NCBI GenBank assembly: GCA_934489915.1
Contig: CAKSSZ010000067.1
Coordinates: 1-7,800 of the forward strand
Origin: an uncultured Clostridia bacterium
GTDB lineage: Bacteria; Bacillota; Clostridia; HGM11514
Direction of reading: 5' to 3'
DNA: 7,800 bases
Positions 1 to 6,220 of the stretch are shown here, piece after piece. Below the pieces are notes generated by a model. The model saw only the letters and a list, made by a program, of their open reading frames with translations, had not been told where the DNA came from and did no database searches. How positions within the stretch are numbered: the first letter of the stretch is position 1; every line of letters starts with the position of its first letter. The position numbers and the translations under genes are program-made.

Positions 1-446
1 ATTTTATATTGTTCTATCTCCGTATCATCAATCAAATCTTCTTTAATTTCCTTCATCAATTGCTGCGCTGTTTCTCTATCGCCTGCCACATATGCCTCTT
101 TCAATTTCTGTAATGTTTCCTTGTTCTTTATAAACTCGCTGTTTTCCTGGCGGAGCTTTTGATTTTCTTCCTGCAAATTTGTTATTTTTTCTTGCAATGA
201 CTGATTTTCCTGCTTCAACCTATCATTTTCCTCAGAAATATCCTGTATCGTTTCCTGAATCCCTTTAGAGTAGTTTTTTTCTTCTGTCAACTGCTCACTA
301 ATTTGATCCTTTTCTTGCTTCATTCTTTCTTGACTGAATGAGGTAAAACTAATCATTACCACAAGAATTACAAAAAATATCAAGATGTAAAGCCAAAAAA
401 ACCTATGAGCATTGCTTTGCATCACTTTTGTTTTTTCGTCCACCAA
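1..446 (-). CDS. Membrane-anchored coiled-coil protein, N-terminal 148 residues (3' end outside window)
   Basis: I do not recognise this family. The frame is open from a TTG at 446 to the left edge with no stop, giving 148 codons. The TTG is preferred because an AAAGGATG ribosome site (455-462) lies 8 bases upstream; the GTG that follows it is the alternative. Residues 1-15 are short and polar. Residues 16-34 are one strongly hydrophobic segment (FFWLYILIFFVILVVMISF), which suggests a signal anchor with the rest outside or a simple membrane tether. From about residue 40 onward the chain is Glu/Lys/Gln-rich helix. Residues 74-105 form a clean heptad zipper: Leu77, Leu84, Leu91, Leu98 and Phe105 at d, and Asn74, Asn81, Ile88, Asn95 and Asn102 at a. 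The gene follows parB by 39 bases with no terminator between them, so it is probably in the same operon, and a parS site lies in its leader. The topology resembles DivIC/FtsB-type proteins, but it is longer and I see no specific match. Confidence 0.8.
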   Translation of the reverse strand, partial: MVDEKTKVMQSNAHRFFWLYILIFFVILVVMISFTSFSQERMKQEKDQISEQLTEEKNYSKGIQETIQDISEENDRLKQENQSLQEKITNLQEENQKLRQENSEFIKNKETLQKLKEAYVAGDRETAQQLMKEIKEDLIDDTEIEQYK

Positions 447-454
447 AATCGTGA

Positions 455-462
455 CATCCTTT
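455..462 (-). promoter_or_regulatory. Ribosome binding site of the coiled-coil gene
   Basis: AAAGGATG on the minus strand matches AAAGGAGG with one mismatch and sits 8 bases before the TTG at 446. It is what fixes the start of this gene, which has no ATG start at a suitable distance. Confidence 0.6.
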
Positions 463-468
463 CATAAG

Positions 469-484
469 TGTTTCACGTGAAACA
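469..484. promoter_or_regulatory. parS centromere-like site (ParB loading site), downstream of parB
   Basis: TGTTTCACGTGAAACA is a perfect 16-bp palindrome and an exact match to the bacterial parS consensus. ParB/Spo0J binds it as a dimer and uses CTP to load and slide as a clamp. It lies one base beyond the parB stop codon and inside the leader of the coiled-coil gene, so ParB bound here could also affect that gene's transcription (inference). Confidence 0.97.
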
Positions 485-485
485 T

Positions 486-1346
486 TTATTTTTTTATCAG
501 GTCTAATACCCGTTCCAGTTCTTCCAAGTCGTAATACTCAATCTCTATTTTTCCTTTATTTTTCCCGGGAACAAGCTTAACCTTGGTTCCTAAATAGGAT
601 TGCAAATCCGCTTGAATTCCTTTCAATTGGGTTTTTAAGTTTAAATCTACCGGTGTTTTTTCCTTGGCAGGCTTCGGTTGTCCTAATTGTGCAATCATTT
701 TTTCCGTCTGTCTTACACTTAAATCATGCGCAATTACTTTTTGTGCCAGGTCAATTTGAACATCCGCATCATCCACTCCGGCAATTGCCCTTGCATGACC
801 GCTGGAAAGCTCGCCATATGTAACCATATCCTGAACACTTTCCGGAAGTCTCAACAAACGCAATGCGTTTGCAATTGCCGGTCTGCTTTTGCCCACCTTT
901 TCCGCCACTTGCTGCTGTGTTAAAGAAAATTCACTCATCAGGGTTTGATATCCCTTCGCTTCTTCAATTCCGTTTAAATCTTCTCGCTGCAGATTTTCCA
1001 CCAACGCAATTTCGGCGCTTTGCTCCTTGCTATAGGTTCGGACAACAGCCGGAACCGTTTGTAATCCCGCCTGCTTTGCCGCTCTCCATCGCCGCTCGCC
1101 GGCAATAATGCGGTAAAAGCCGTCCTTTTCCTCTGCTACAATCAAAGGCTGAATGACGCCGTGCTGCTGAATAGAGGTTGCCAGCATTGCCAGCTTCTCT
1201 TCATCAAAATCTTTTCTCGGCTGATCGGGGTCGGGTTCAATTTGAGTAATTTTCAACTCGGCAATTCCAACATTTTTTTCGTTTTCAATGGAAAAGTCTT
1301 CGGAAATAAGTGCTCCTAAGCCTTTTCCCAAGCCCTTTTTCGCCAT
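486..1346 (-). CDS. parB: Chromosome partitioning protein ParB (Spo0J)
   Basis: This is the parS-binding CTPase clamp that recruits condensin and stimulates Soj/ParA during origin segregation. At 286 residues it has the usual family length. The N-terminal peptide KGLGKGLGALI (residues 4-14) is the conserved Soj-activating segment. The CTP-binding boxes are GERRWRA (83-89) and ENLQREDL (117-124). The helix-turn-helix is near residues 141-165 (SLTQQQVAEKVGKSRPAIAN), followed by LSSGHARA (180-187). A linker at about 222-236 leads to the C-terminal dimerisation domain (238-286). At the four positions that separate ParB from Noc specificity it has Arg155, Ala161, Arg166 and Gly183; the Arg and Gly are ParB-type. 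It starts at ATG with GGAG 7 bases upstream, 16 bases after soj, so the two are co-transcribed and probably translated together. A Noc-site-like palindrome lies within the coding sequence at 562-571. Confidence 0.97.
   Translation of the reverse strand: MAKKGLGKGLGALISEDFSIENEKNVGIAELKITQIEPDPDQPRKDFDEEKLAMLATSIQQHGVIQPLIVAEEKDGFYRIIAGERRWRAAKQAGLQTVPAVVRTYSKEQSAEIALVENLQREDLNGIEEAKGYQTLMSEFSLTQQQVAEKVGKSRPAIANALRLLRLPESVQDMVTYGELSSGHARAIAGVDDADVQIDLAQKVIAHDLSVRQTEKMIAQLGQPKPAKEKTPVDLNLKTQLKGIQADLQSYLGTKVKLVPGKNKGKIEIEYYDLEELERVLDLIKK
562..571. promoter_or_regulatory. Possible Noc-binding site (NBS-like palindrome) inside parB
   Basis: TTCCCGGGAA is a perfect 10-bp palindrome. Read on the minus strand in its context, it matches 11 of 14 positions of the Bacillus subtilis Noc site ATTTCCCGGGAAAT as I recall it. 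It falls in the codons for Val-Pro-Gly-Lys of the ParB C-terminal domain. A match of this size can arise by chance, and the Noc of this organism has not been tested, so the call is tentative. Confidence 0.35.
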
Positions 1347-1362
1347 TTTATATCTCCGTTTC

Positions 1363-2127
1363 TTATTTGTTATTCTGAATAACCTCTTTTGCTAATGCAA
1401 GATAGCTGTCAGCTCCCTTGGAATACGGATCATAAGCAATAATGGGTTGTCCGTAGCTTGGAGCTTCACTTAACCGAACATTTCTTGGAATTACAGCATG
1501 ATATACCTTTTTTTCAAAGTATTTTTTTACTTCTTCTGCAACCATCATTGATAAATTTGTCCTGGAATCATACATGGTCAGCAAAATTCCTTCTATTTCT
1601 AAGCCTTCGTTCAATTGTTTTTTCATTGATTTTATTGTTTGCATCAAACGGCTCAGCCCTTCTAACGCATAATATTCACACTGTACAGGGATTAACACGC
1701 TATCAGAACATACCAACGCATTGACTGTCATTAAGTTCAGGGAAGGGGGGCAATCAATAAAAATGTAATCATATTGCTCTTTCACAGAAGACAACGCTTC
1801 TTTTAAAATATATTCCCGTTTTGGTACCGAAACCAATTCAACCTCCGCTCCTGCCAGCTGTATATCGGAGGGGGAAAGATACAATGATCCAAATTCTGTT
1901 TGTAAAATGGATTCCTCCATTGTACATTCTCCAATCAAAACCTGGTAAATTGTATTATTCAACTCATCTGTATCAATTCCCAACCCGCTTGTGGCATTTC
2001 CCTGGGGGTCTAAATCGATTAAAAGAACAGACTTCCCCTGTTTTGCCAGGCAAGCGCTGACATTAACGGTAGTCGTGGTTTTTCCTACGCCGCCTTTTTG
2101 ATTTACTACCGAAATAATTTTACCCAA
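1363..2127 (-). CDS. soj: Chromosome partitioning ATPase Soj (ParA)
   Basis: This is a ParA/MinD-type ATPase. Its ATP-bound dimer binds DNA non-specifically, and it acts with ParB in origin segregation; in Bacillus it also acts on DnaA. At 254 residues it is full length. The deviant Walker A is KGGVGKTT (11-18) with the signature lysine at 11. Switch I is LIDLDPQGNATSG (36-48) and Walker B is FIDCPPS (123-129). Arg189 in DSRTNLS matches the DNA-contacting arginine of B. subtilis Soj, and RNVRLSEAP (215-223) is the usual late motif. The start is a TTG at 2127, supported by GGAGG 9 bases upstream (2137-2141) and by the family N-terminus MGKII. It follows the small unknown gene by 23 bases and precedes parB by 16, so it is transcribed with both. 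Confidence 0.97.
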   Translation of the reverse strand: MGKIISVVNQKGGVGKTTTTVNVSACLAKQGKSVLLIDLDPQGNATSGLGIDTDELNNTIYQVLIGECTMEESILQTEFGSLYLSPSDIQLAGAEVELVSVPKREYILKEALSSVKEQYDYIFIDCPPSLNLMTVNALVCSDSVLIPVQCEYYALEGLSRLMQTIKSMKKQLNEGLEIEGILLTMYDSRTNLSMMVAEEVKKYFEKKVYHAVIPRNVRLSEAPSYGQPIIAYDPYSKGADSYLALAKEVIQNNK

Positions 2128-2136
2128 CAGTAAAAG

Positions 2137-2141
2137 CCTCC
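2137..2141 (-). promoter_or_regulatory. Ribosome binding site that selects the TTG start of soj
   Basis: GGAGG lies 9 bases before the TTG at 2127. The strong site compensates for the weak start codon, and there is no nearby in-frame ATG that would keep the conserved N-terminus. Confidence 0.75.
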
Positions 2142-2150
2142 TCTTTGTCT

Positions 2151-2471
2151 TTAGTTTGAGGTTTCATCCACCAAATCAATTCTGTTATCCGCCGCAAATT
2201 TGCAAAATCCGTCCTTATATTCCTGATAAAATTCCTTGTTTTTCATCATCGTATATTCAATAGGATCTGCGTACTTCTTTAACTTCAACACAATTTTTTC
2301 AGAAGGAACTGTTTTAAAAAGCTTTCTTTCTTCACAAGGGAGAAAAGAAATTTTTGAAAACTGGTCATAAGATAAATTCAAAATTTTAGGGATCTCTTTT
2401 CCCAAATCATCTTTAAAAACAGTTGCAGCCACTATTTCTGTTTTATCAAACATAATTTTTCTTTTTGCCAT
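2151..2471 (-). CDS. Unrecognised 106-residue protein between noc and soj
   Basis: I do not recognise this protein. It starts at ATG with AAGGAG 9 bases upstream (2481-2486), lies 40 bases downstream of a near-consensus promoter, and ends 23 bases before soj, so it is very probably real and heads the soj-parB unit. It has no signal peptide or membrane segment. The first two thirds (about residues 5-75) look like alternating strands, for example KIMFDKTEIVAATVF, FSKISFL and KIVLKLKKYADPIEYTM. The last part (77-96) looks like a helix with aromatic residues (Phe81, Tyr82, Tyr85, Phe89, Phe92). Strands capped by a C-terminal helix are compatible with a small PH-like fold, but that is a guess from pattern only. 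It is Lys/Asp/Glu-rich and more AT-rich than the mnm genes: by hand, 19 of 60 bases are G or C at 2221-2280, against 31 of 60 at 5581-5640. In Bacillus subtilis, noc and soj are adjacent, so this is an addition to the cluster. Confidence 0.85.
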   Translation of the reverse strand: MAKRKIMFDKTEIVAATVFKDDLGKEIPKILNLSYDQFSKISFLPCEERKLFKTVPSEKIVLKLKKYADPIEYTMMKNKEFYQEYKDGFCKFAADNRIDLVDETSN

Positions 2472-2517
2472 AAGAAAAAACTCCTTTTTATCTTTGTTTA
2501 ACTATTGCCTGAACACA

Positions 2518-2546
2518 ATTATATCACACCTTATGACAAAATTCAA
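2518..2546 (-). promoter_or_regulatory. Promoter for the small gene-soj-parB unit
   Basis: On the minus strand, TTGAAT (2541-2546) and TATAAT (2518-2523) are separated by 17 bases, with a TG one base upstream of the -10 hexamer (extended -10). The start of transcription would be near 2511, giving a leader of about 40 bases with the ribosome site at 2481-2486. It lies 11 bases beyond the parS site at 2557-2572, so a ParB complex spreading from parS would cover it; autoregulation by ParB is therefore possible (inference). Confidence 0.75.
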
Positions 2547-2553
2547 TCTTTTT

Positions 2554-3420
2554 TTATGTTTCACGTGAAACATTTTTATGAGATTTTGGGATTATGATAG
2601 AATATTTAATATAATCCTCACAATCTGTTTTTTCTGCACGTGCCATTACACCTGCTTGCTTCATAGATTCAATTGCTTTATTTACCGTATTAAAAAACAA
2701 GCGTAAATCCCTTGGAAAACCAATTTTAGCTTCCTTTTTCTTTTGCATTTCCTTACGCTGGCATGCCAACATTGCTCTCTCTACTAATTTTTCTGTTTCC
2801 TGCACGTTTAAATTTTTCGCTATGACTTCTTCCAGAATAGAGAGCTGTGCCTCTTCATCATGAAGGCGCAGTAACGCGCGTGCATGCCGTTCTGATAATT
2901 TATTGACCACCAATTGCCGTTTTACAGTCTCCGATAAACGTAATAACCGCAGCTTATTTGCTACCGTAGACTGTGTTTTTCCAACCCGATCTGCAATCAT
3001 CTCCTGGGTCATGCCATGAACATGAACCAGAGTATCGAACGCCTTTGCTTCCTCCCAATAGGTTAAATCCCTGCGCTGTACATTTTCAATCAATGCAACT
3101 ACAGCGGAATCCGACTCGTCAAATTGCTTGATGATCACAGGAACCTCCCGCAATCCGGCTTGTCCAGCCGCTTTTAGCCGCCGTTCCCCGGCAATTAATT
3201 CATAACAGTCTTCCCCTCTGCGCACCATAAGTGGCTGCAAAATTCCATATTGACGAATAGACAGACAAAGCTCATCAATAGAGGTACGGTCAAAGACCCG
3301 CCTTGGCTGATTTGGATTTGGTATAATCTTATCAATAGAGACATAACAAACCTTATCCTCCGGAAGAACTCCGCCGCCCATCATTTGCTCTAACAGATCA
3401 TTAAAATGAAATTTAGACAT
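2554..3420 (-). CDS. noc: Nucleoid occlusion protein Noc (ParB paralogue)
   Basis: Noc is a ParB-family CTPase that spreads from its own sites, ties the DNA to the membrane and blocks division over the nucleoid. This 288-residue protein has GERRLKA (78-84), ENVQRRDL (112-119) and a helix-turn-helix near 137-160. At the four ParB/Noc specificity positions it carries Gln150, Lys156, Arg161 and Arg178, against Gln-Lys-Lys-Arg in Bacillus Noc. The C-terminal part (234-279, FPRDLRLFFNTV to YSIIIPK) also follows Noc rather than ParB, which makes this a firmer call than a generic ParB. The N-terminal residues 4-14 can form an amphipathic helix. Residues 221-232 are Lys/Gln-rich linker. The last codons coincide with a parS site. 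It starts at ATG with AAGGAG 10 bases upstream (3431-3436); a one-frame-off ATG just before it is not used. It has its own promoter at 3479-3506. Confidence 0.9.
   Translation of the reverse strand: MSKFHFNDLLEQMMGGGVLPEDKVCYVSIDKIIPNPNQPRRVFDRTSIDELCLSIRQYGILQPLMVRRGEDCYELIAGERRLKAAGQAGLREVPVIIKQFDESDSAVVALIENVQRRDLTYWEEAKAFDTLVHVHGMTQEMIADRVGKTQSTVANKLRLLRLSETVKRQLVVNKLSERHARALLRLHDEEAQLSILEEVIAKNLNVQETEKLVERAMLACQRKEMQKKKEAKIGFPRDLRLFFNTVNKAIESMKQAGVMARAEKTDCEDYIKYSIIIPKSHKNVSRET
2557..2572. promoter_or_regulatory. parS site forming the last codons of noc
   Basis: This is a second exact TGTTTCACGTGAAACA; with its flanking bases it is an 18-bp perfect palindrome (2556-2573). It directly abuts the noc stop codon and is read as the C-terminal residues Val-Ser-Arg-Glu-Thr plus the end of the preceding Asn codon. 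Two perfect parS sites about 2.1 kb apart around soj-parB fit the usual origin-proximal parS cluster. Confidence 0.97.
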
Positions 3421-3478
3421 GACATTTTTTCTCCTTTTTCCAAGTAATTTTTCAGAAGCATATAAAATCTCTATTCTT

Positions 3479-3506
3479 AGTATACCATATTTTACCTGGT
3501 TGTGGA
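3479..3506 (-). promoter_or_regulatory. Promoter for noc
   Basis: On the minus strand, TCCACA (3501-3506, 4 of 6 to TTGACA) and TATACT (3479-3484, 5 of 6 to TATAAT) are separated by 16 bases, with TGG directly before the -10 hexamer (extended -10). It lies in the 128-base gap between rsmG and noc. No terminator is visible in that gap, so read-through from rsmG may also supply noc. Confidence 0.6.
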
Positions 3507-3548
3507 GAATAAATCGTTCGACTTTTTCAAAAAATCATTTTTCTTTTC

Positions 3549-4253
3549 TCATCCTATTAACGGTTTTTTCGATGGAATTCCTGCACGGCGAGGGTACTTT
3601 TTAGGGGTATTCGCTATTTTTTTGATAGAAATAATTGTATGGCTGTCGATTCTTGTTTTTCTAATTTTTTCGGTCTCCCCGCCCAAAAGAGAAATAGCGC
3701 CCTTTCCTTCTGCCCATTCCTCTTCTCCCCGGCTTCCCTTCATTGCTACAAAATATCCGCCTTTTTTTACAAACGGGAGACAAAGCTCGCTTAATACATT
3801 CATCGGTGCGACCGCTCTGGCTACAGCAATATCAAACATTTCTCGATATTCTGTCTTAATTGCAGCGTCCTCTGCTCTGGCATGGCAGAAAGAAAGCCCG
3901 GACAAGGACAGCCGATCTGCCACCTCTTCTAAAAATGTCAATCTTTTTTGCAACGAATCCAACAATACAATTGAAAGCTCCGGCATCGCAATTTTCAAAG
4001 GAATTGACGGAAAGCCGGCACCGGTTCCAACGTCAATCACCCGGCATCCGGGAAAAAACAATCCCGTTTCCAGACAGGTTAAACTATCCAGAAAATGCTT
4101 TTGAATCACTTCTTCCGGCTCGGTGATGGCAGTAAGATTCATTTTCTGATTCCATTCCAGTAAAAGATCATAATATAACAAGAACTGATCCACTTGTTTA
4201 TCTGTTAACGGAACATTAATTTCAGAAGCGCCCTCCAACAGCATTTTTTTCAT
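3549..4253 (-). CDS. rsmG: 16S rRNA (guanine-N7) methyltransferase RsmG (GidB)
   Basis: RsmG uses S-adenosylmethionine to methylate N7 of G527 (E. coli numbering) of 16S rRNA, in the decoding region; loss of function in other bacteria gives low-level streptomycin resistance. At 234 residues it has normal length. NLTAI (39-43) precedes the SAM-binding core VIDVGTGAGFPSIPL (72-86), followed by LLDSLQKRLTFLEEV (97-111), RAED (126-129) and the DIAVARAVAPM segment (141-151). The C-terminus KYPRRAGIPSKKPLIG is the typical Arg/Lys tail. The ATG at 4253 has AAAGGA 9 bases upstream; a second ATG three codons later is less well placed. It starts 21 bases after the mnmG stop and is surely co-transcribed with it. 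Confidence 0.97.
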   Translation of the reverse strand: MKKMLLEGASEINVPLTDKQVDQFLLYYDLLLEWNQKMNLTAITEPEEVIQKHFLDSLTCLETGLFFPGCRVIDVGTGAGFPSIPLKIAMPELSIVLLDSLQKRLTFLEEVADRLSLSGLSFCHARAEDAAIKTEYREMFDIAVARAVAPMNVLSELCLPFVKKGGYFVAMKGSRGEEEWAEGKGAISLLGGETEKIRKTRIDSHTIISIKKIANTPKKYPRRAGIPSKKPLIG

Positions 4254-4274
4254 TTGTCTGGTTCCTTTCCGTCT

Positions 4275-6134
4275 CTATTTATTTAATGCAACCATTAAAA
4301 CGGCCAAGTCCGCAGAAGATACACCGGAAATACGGGAAGCCTGACCCAATGATTCCGGCCTGATTTTGCTTAACTTCTGGCGTGCTTCTAACCGCAATCC
4401 ATAAATTGACTGATAATCAATCTCTTCCGGTATTTTTTTTGACTCCATTTTTAAGAATTGCTCAACCTGCTGCTTTTGCTTTTCAATATACCCTTGATAC
4501 TTTATTGTTATGTTAACTTGTTCTTTCACATCCTCCGGAAGGTCGGGGCGTTTCTCATCTACACATTTTAATTCTTGATACGTAATGGTCGGGCGGCGAA
4601 TCAAGGCAGCTAAACGAACCCCTGTGGTAACCTCACTTTCCCCATGAGAAGAAAGAATCTGATTTAACAATTCCGTAGGGGAGAGGGTGGTTTCTTCACA
4701 CCGCTTTATTTCCTCCTGAATCAACTTTTGTTTTTCACAAAATGACTCATACCGTTCCTGTGAAATCAAGCCCAGCTCATATCCCAATGGGGTGAGACGG
4801 GCATCTGCATTGTCCTGTCTCAATAACAAACGGTATTCAGAGCGTGCCGTCATCATGCGATAGGGTTCTTTCGTTCCTTTTGTCACCAAATCATCAATTA
4901 ACGTGCCAATATACCCCTGGCTGCGGTCAATCACAACCGGCGTTTGATTTTTTATTTTTCGAGCAGCATTGATCCCGGCTACCAGCCCCTGTGCTGCCGC
5001 TTCTTCATATCCGGAAGAACCGTTAAACTGTCCCGCACCGTATAATCCGCTTATGGTCTTTACCTCTAACGTTGCTTTCAGCTGTAACGGGTTGATACAG
5101 TCATATTCAATCGCATATCCTGTCCTCATTACCTGCACATGCTCCATCCCTTTCACAGACCGCAAAAAGGCAAGCTGTACGTCCTCAGGCAGACTGCTGG
5201 ACATTCCCTGCACATACATTTCCTTGGTATCCTCTCCGGTTGGCTCAATAAAAATTTGATGCCTTGTTTTATTCGGGAAACGCATCACCTTATCTTCAAT
5301 TGACGGGCAATATCTTGGTCCAATTCCCTCAATCTTTCCGGAATATAAAGGCGAACGGTGAATATTTTCACGAATGATCCGATGGGTCTCTTCGTTAGTA
5401 TAGGTCAGCCAGCATGACATTTTATTATACAATTCTCGTTTGGTCGTAAAAGAAAAAGGTACAATTGTATCATCTCCCTTTTGCTCCTCCATTTGAGAAA
5501 GATCCAGGCTGTCCCGATGTACCCGTGCCGGAGTACCGGTTTTAAACCGCATTAACTCAATCCCTTGATCCAGCAGGCATTGGCTTAATTTGGTTGCCGC
5601 AAACATCCCATCCGGTCCACCCGGATAAAACACATCACCCACAATAATATTTCCCTTTAAATAAGTGCCGCTTGCAATAATCACTGCTTTTACGGAAAAG
5701 AAGGCGCCTAAATGAGTTACGACTCCGGTTACTTTTTGATGATCAAACAGGATTTCCGTAATTTCACATTGTTTAATGCATAACCCAGGCTGCATTTCCA
5801 GTCTTTTTTTCATTTCCATCTGATATTTTCTGCGATCTGCCTGAGCACGAAGGGAGTGAACCGCCGGTCCCTTCCCCCGATTTAACATTCTGGATTGAAG
5901 AAAGGTTTGATCGATTACTTTTCCCATTTCTCCGCCCAAAGCGTCAATTTCCCGCACCAAATGACCCTTGGAGGTACCCCCGATTCTGGGGTTGCAAGGT
6001 AAATTTGCAATAGCGTCCAAATTAATGGTAAATAAAATAACGCTGCAACCCAGTCTGGCTGCTGCCAAGGCTGCCTCACACCCAGCATGTCCGCCGCCGA
6101 TTACAGCAATATCATAACTTCCTGCCTGATACAT
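4275..6134 (-). CDS. mnmG: tRNA uridine-5-carboxymethylaminomethyl modification enzyme MnmG (GidA)
   Basis: MnmG is the FAD- and NADH-using subunit that, together with MnmE and methylene-tetrahydrofolate, builds the cmnm5 group on U34 of certain tRNAs. The protein has 619 residues, within the family norm. The FAD dinucleotide fold is DIAVIGGGHAGCEAALAA (8-25). The conserved PCNPRIGG with Cys47 is at 46-53. The second conserved cysteine is Cys276 in GPRYCPS, and the late FAD loop is GLYGAGQFNGSSGYEEAA (363-380). The C-terminal helical domain ends in SSADLAVLMVALNK and is complete. I chose the ATG at 6134, with GGAG 6 bases upstream (6141-6144), because the family begins only a few residues before the FAD loop. 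An in-frame GTG at 6221 would add 29 residues but lacks a ribosome site and lies in a hairpin arm. Confidence 0.96.
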   Translation of the reverse strand: MYQAGSYDIAVIGGGHAGCEAALAAARLGCSVILFTINLDAIANLPCNPRIGGTSKGHLVREIDALGGEMGKVIDQTFLQSRMLNRGKGPAVHSLRAQADRRKYQMEMKKRLEMQPGLCIKQCEITEILFDHQKVTGVVTHLGAFFSVKAVIIASGTYLKGNIIVGDVFYPGGPDGMFAATKLSQCLLDQGIELMRFKTGTPARVHRDSLDLSQMEEQKGDDTIVPFSFTTKRELYNKMSCWLTYTNEETHRIIRENIHRSPLYSGKIEGIGPRYCPSIEDKVMRFPNKTRHQIFIEPTGEDTKEMYVQGMSSSLPEDVQLAFLRSVKGMEHVQVMRTGYAIEYDCINPLQLKATLEVKTISGLYGAGQFNGSSGYEEAAAQGLVAGINAARKIKNQTPVVIDRSQGYIGTLIDDLVTKGTKEPYRMMTARSEYRLLLRQDNADARLTPLGYELGLISQERYESFCEKQKLIQEEIKRCEETTLSPTELLNQILSSHGESEVTTGVRLAALIRRPTITYQELKCVDEKRPDLPEDVKEQVNITIKYQGYIEKQKQQVEQFLKMESKKIPEEIDYQSIYGLRLEARQKLSKIRPESLGQASRISGVSSADLAVLMVALNK

Positions 6135-6180
6135 AATAATCTCCAATCCGCCACCCTGCACCGGCGCAAATCGTAATGAA

Positions 6181-6220
6181 TGATCTTTTATCAGCAGGGC
6201 AAGAAAATGATAAAAGATCA
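6181..6220 (-). promoter_or_regulatory. Perfect 13-bp inverted repeat in the mnmG leader
   Basis: TGATCTTTTATCA and its exact reverse complement TGATAAAAGATCA (6181-6193 and 6208-6220) flank a 14-base loop in the 115-base space between mnmE and mnmG. No T-run follows on either strand, so it is not an intrinsic terminator. On the minus-strand RNA, six or seven loop bases (6194-6200, GCCCUGC) can pair with GCAGGGU at 6153-6159, close to the mnmG ribosome site, forming a possible pseudoknot. RNA processing, mRNA stability or translational control are possible roles; none is shown. Confidence 0.6.

Noticed and set aside
462..485. Seven-codon reading frame Met-Phe-His-Val-Lys-His-Leu spanning parS, beginning one base after the parB stop codon
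   Set aside because: It has no ribosome site, and this peptide is simply what any parS reads as in this frame. Coupled translation from parB cannot be excluded, but nothing supports it.
1369..1383. Inverted repeat GTTATTCTGAATAAC near the soj stop
   Set aside because: A 7-bp AT-rich stem with a single central base and no T-run cannot act as a terminator, and soj and parB are only 16 bases apart. Chance is the simplest explanation.
3421..3548. Terminator after rsmG
   Set aside because: The gap has T and A runs but no GC-rich stem before them. Only the noc promoter and ribosome site are supported there.
3502..4104. A 200-codon open frame on the plus strand
   Set aside because: It lies almost wholly antisense to rsmG, has no recognisable domain, and reflects the codon pattern of the opposite strand. 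The other plus-strand open frames over parB, soj, rsmG, mnmG and mnmE were rejected for the same reason.
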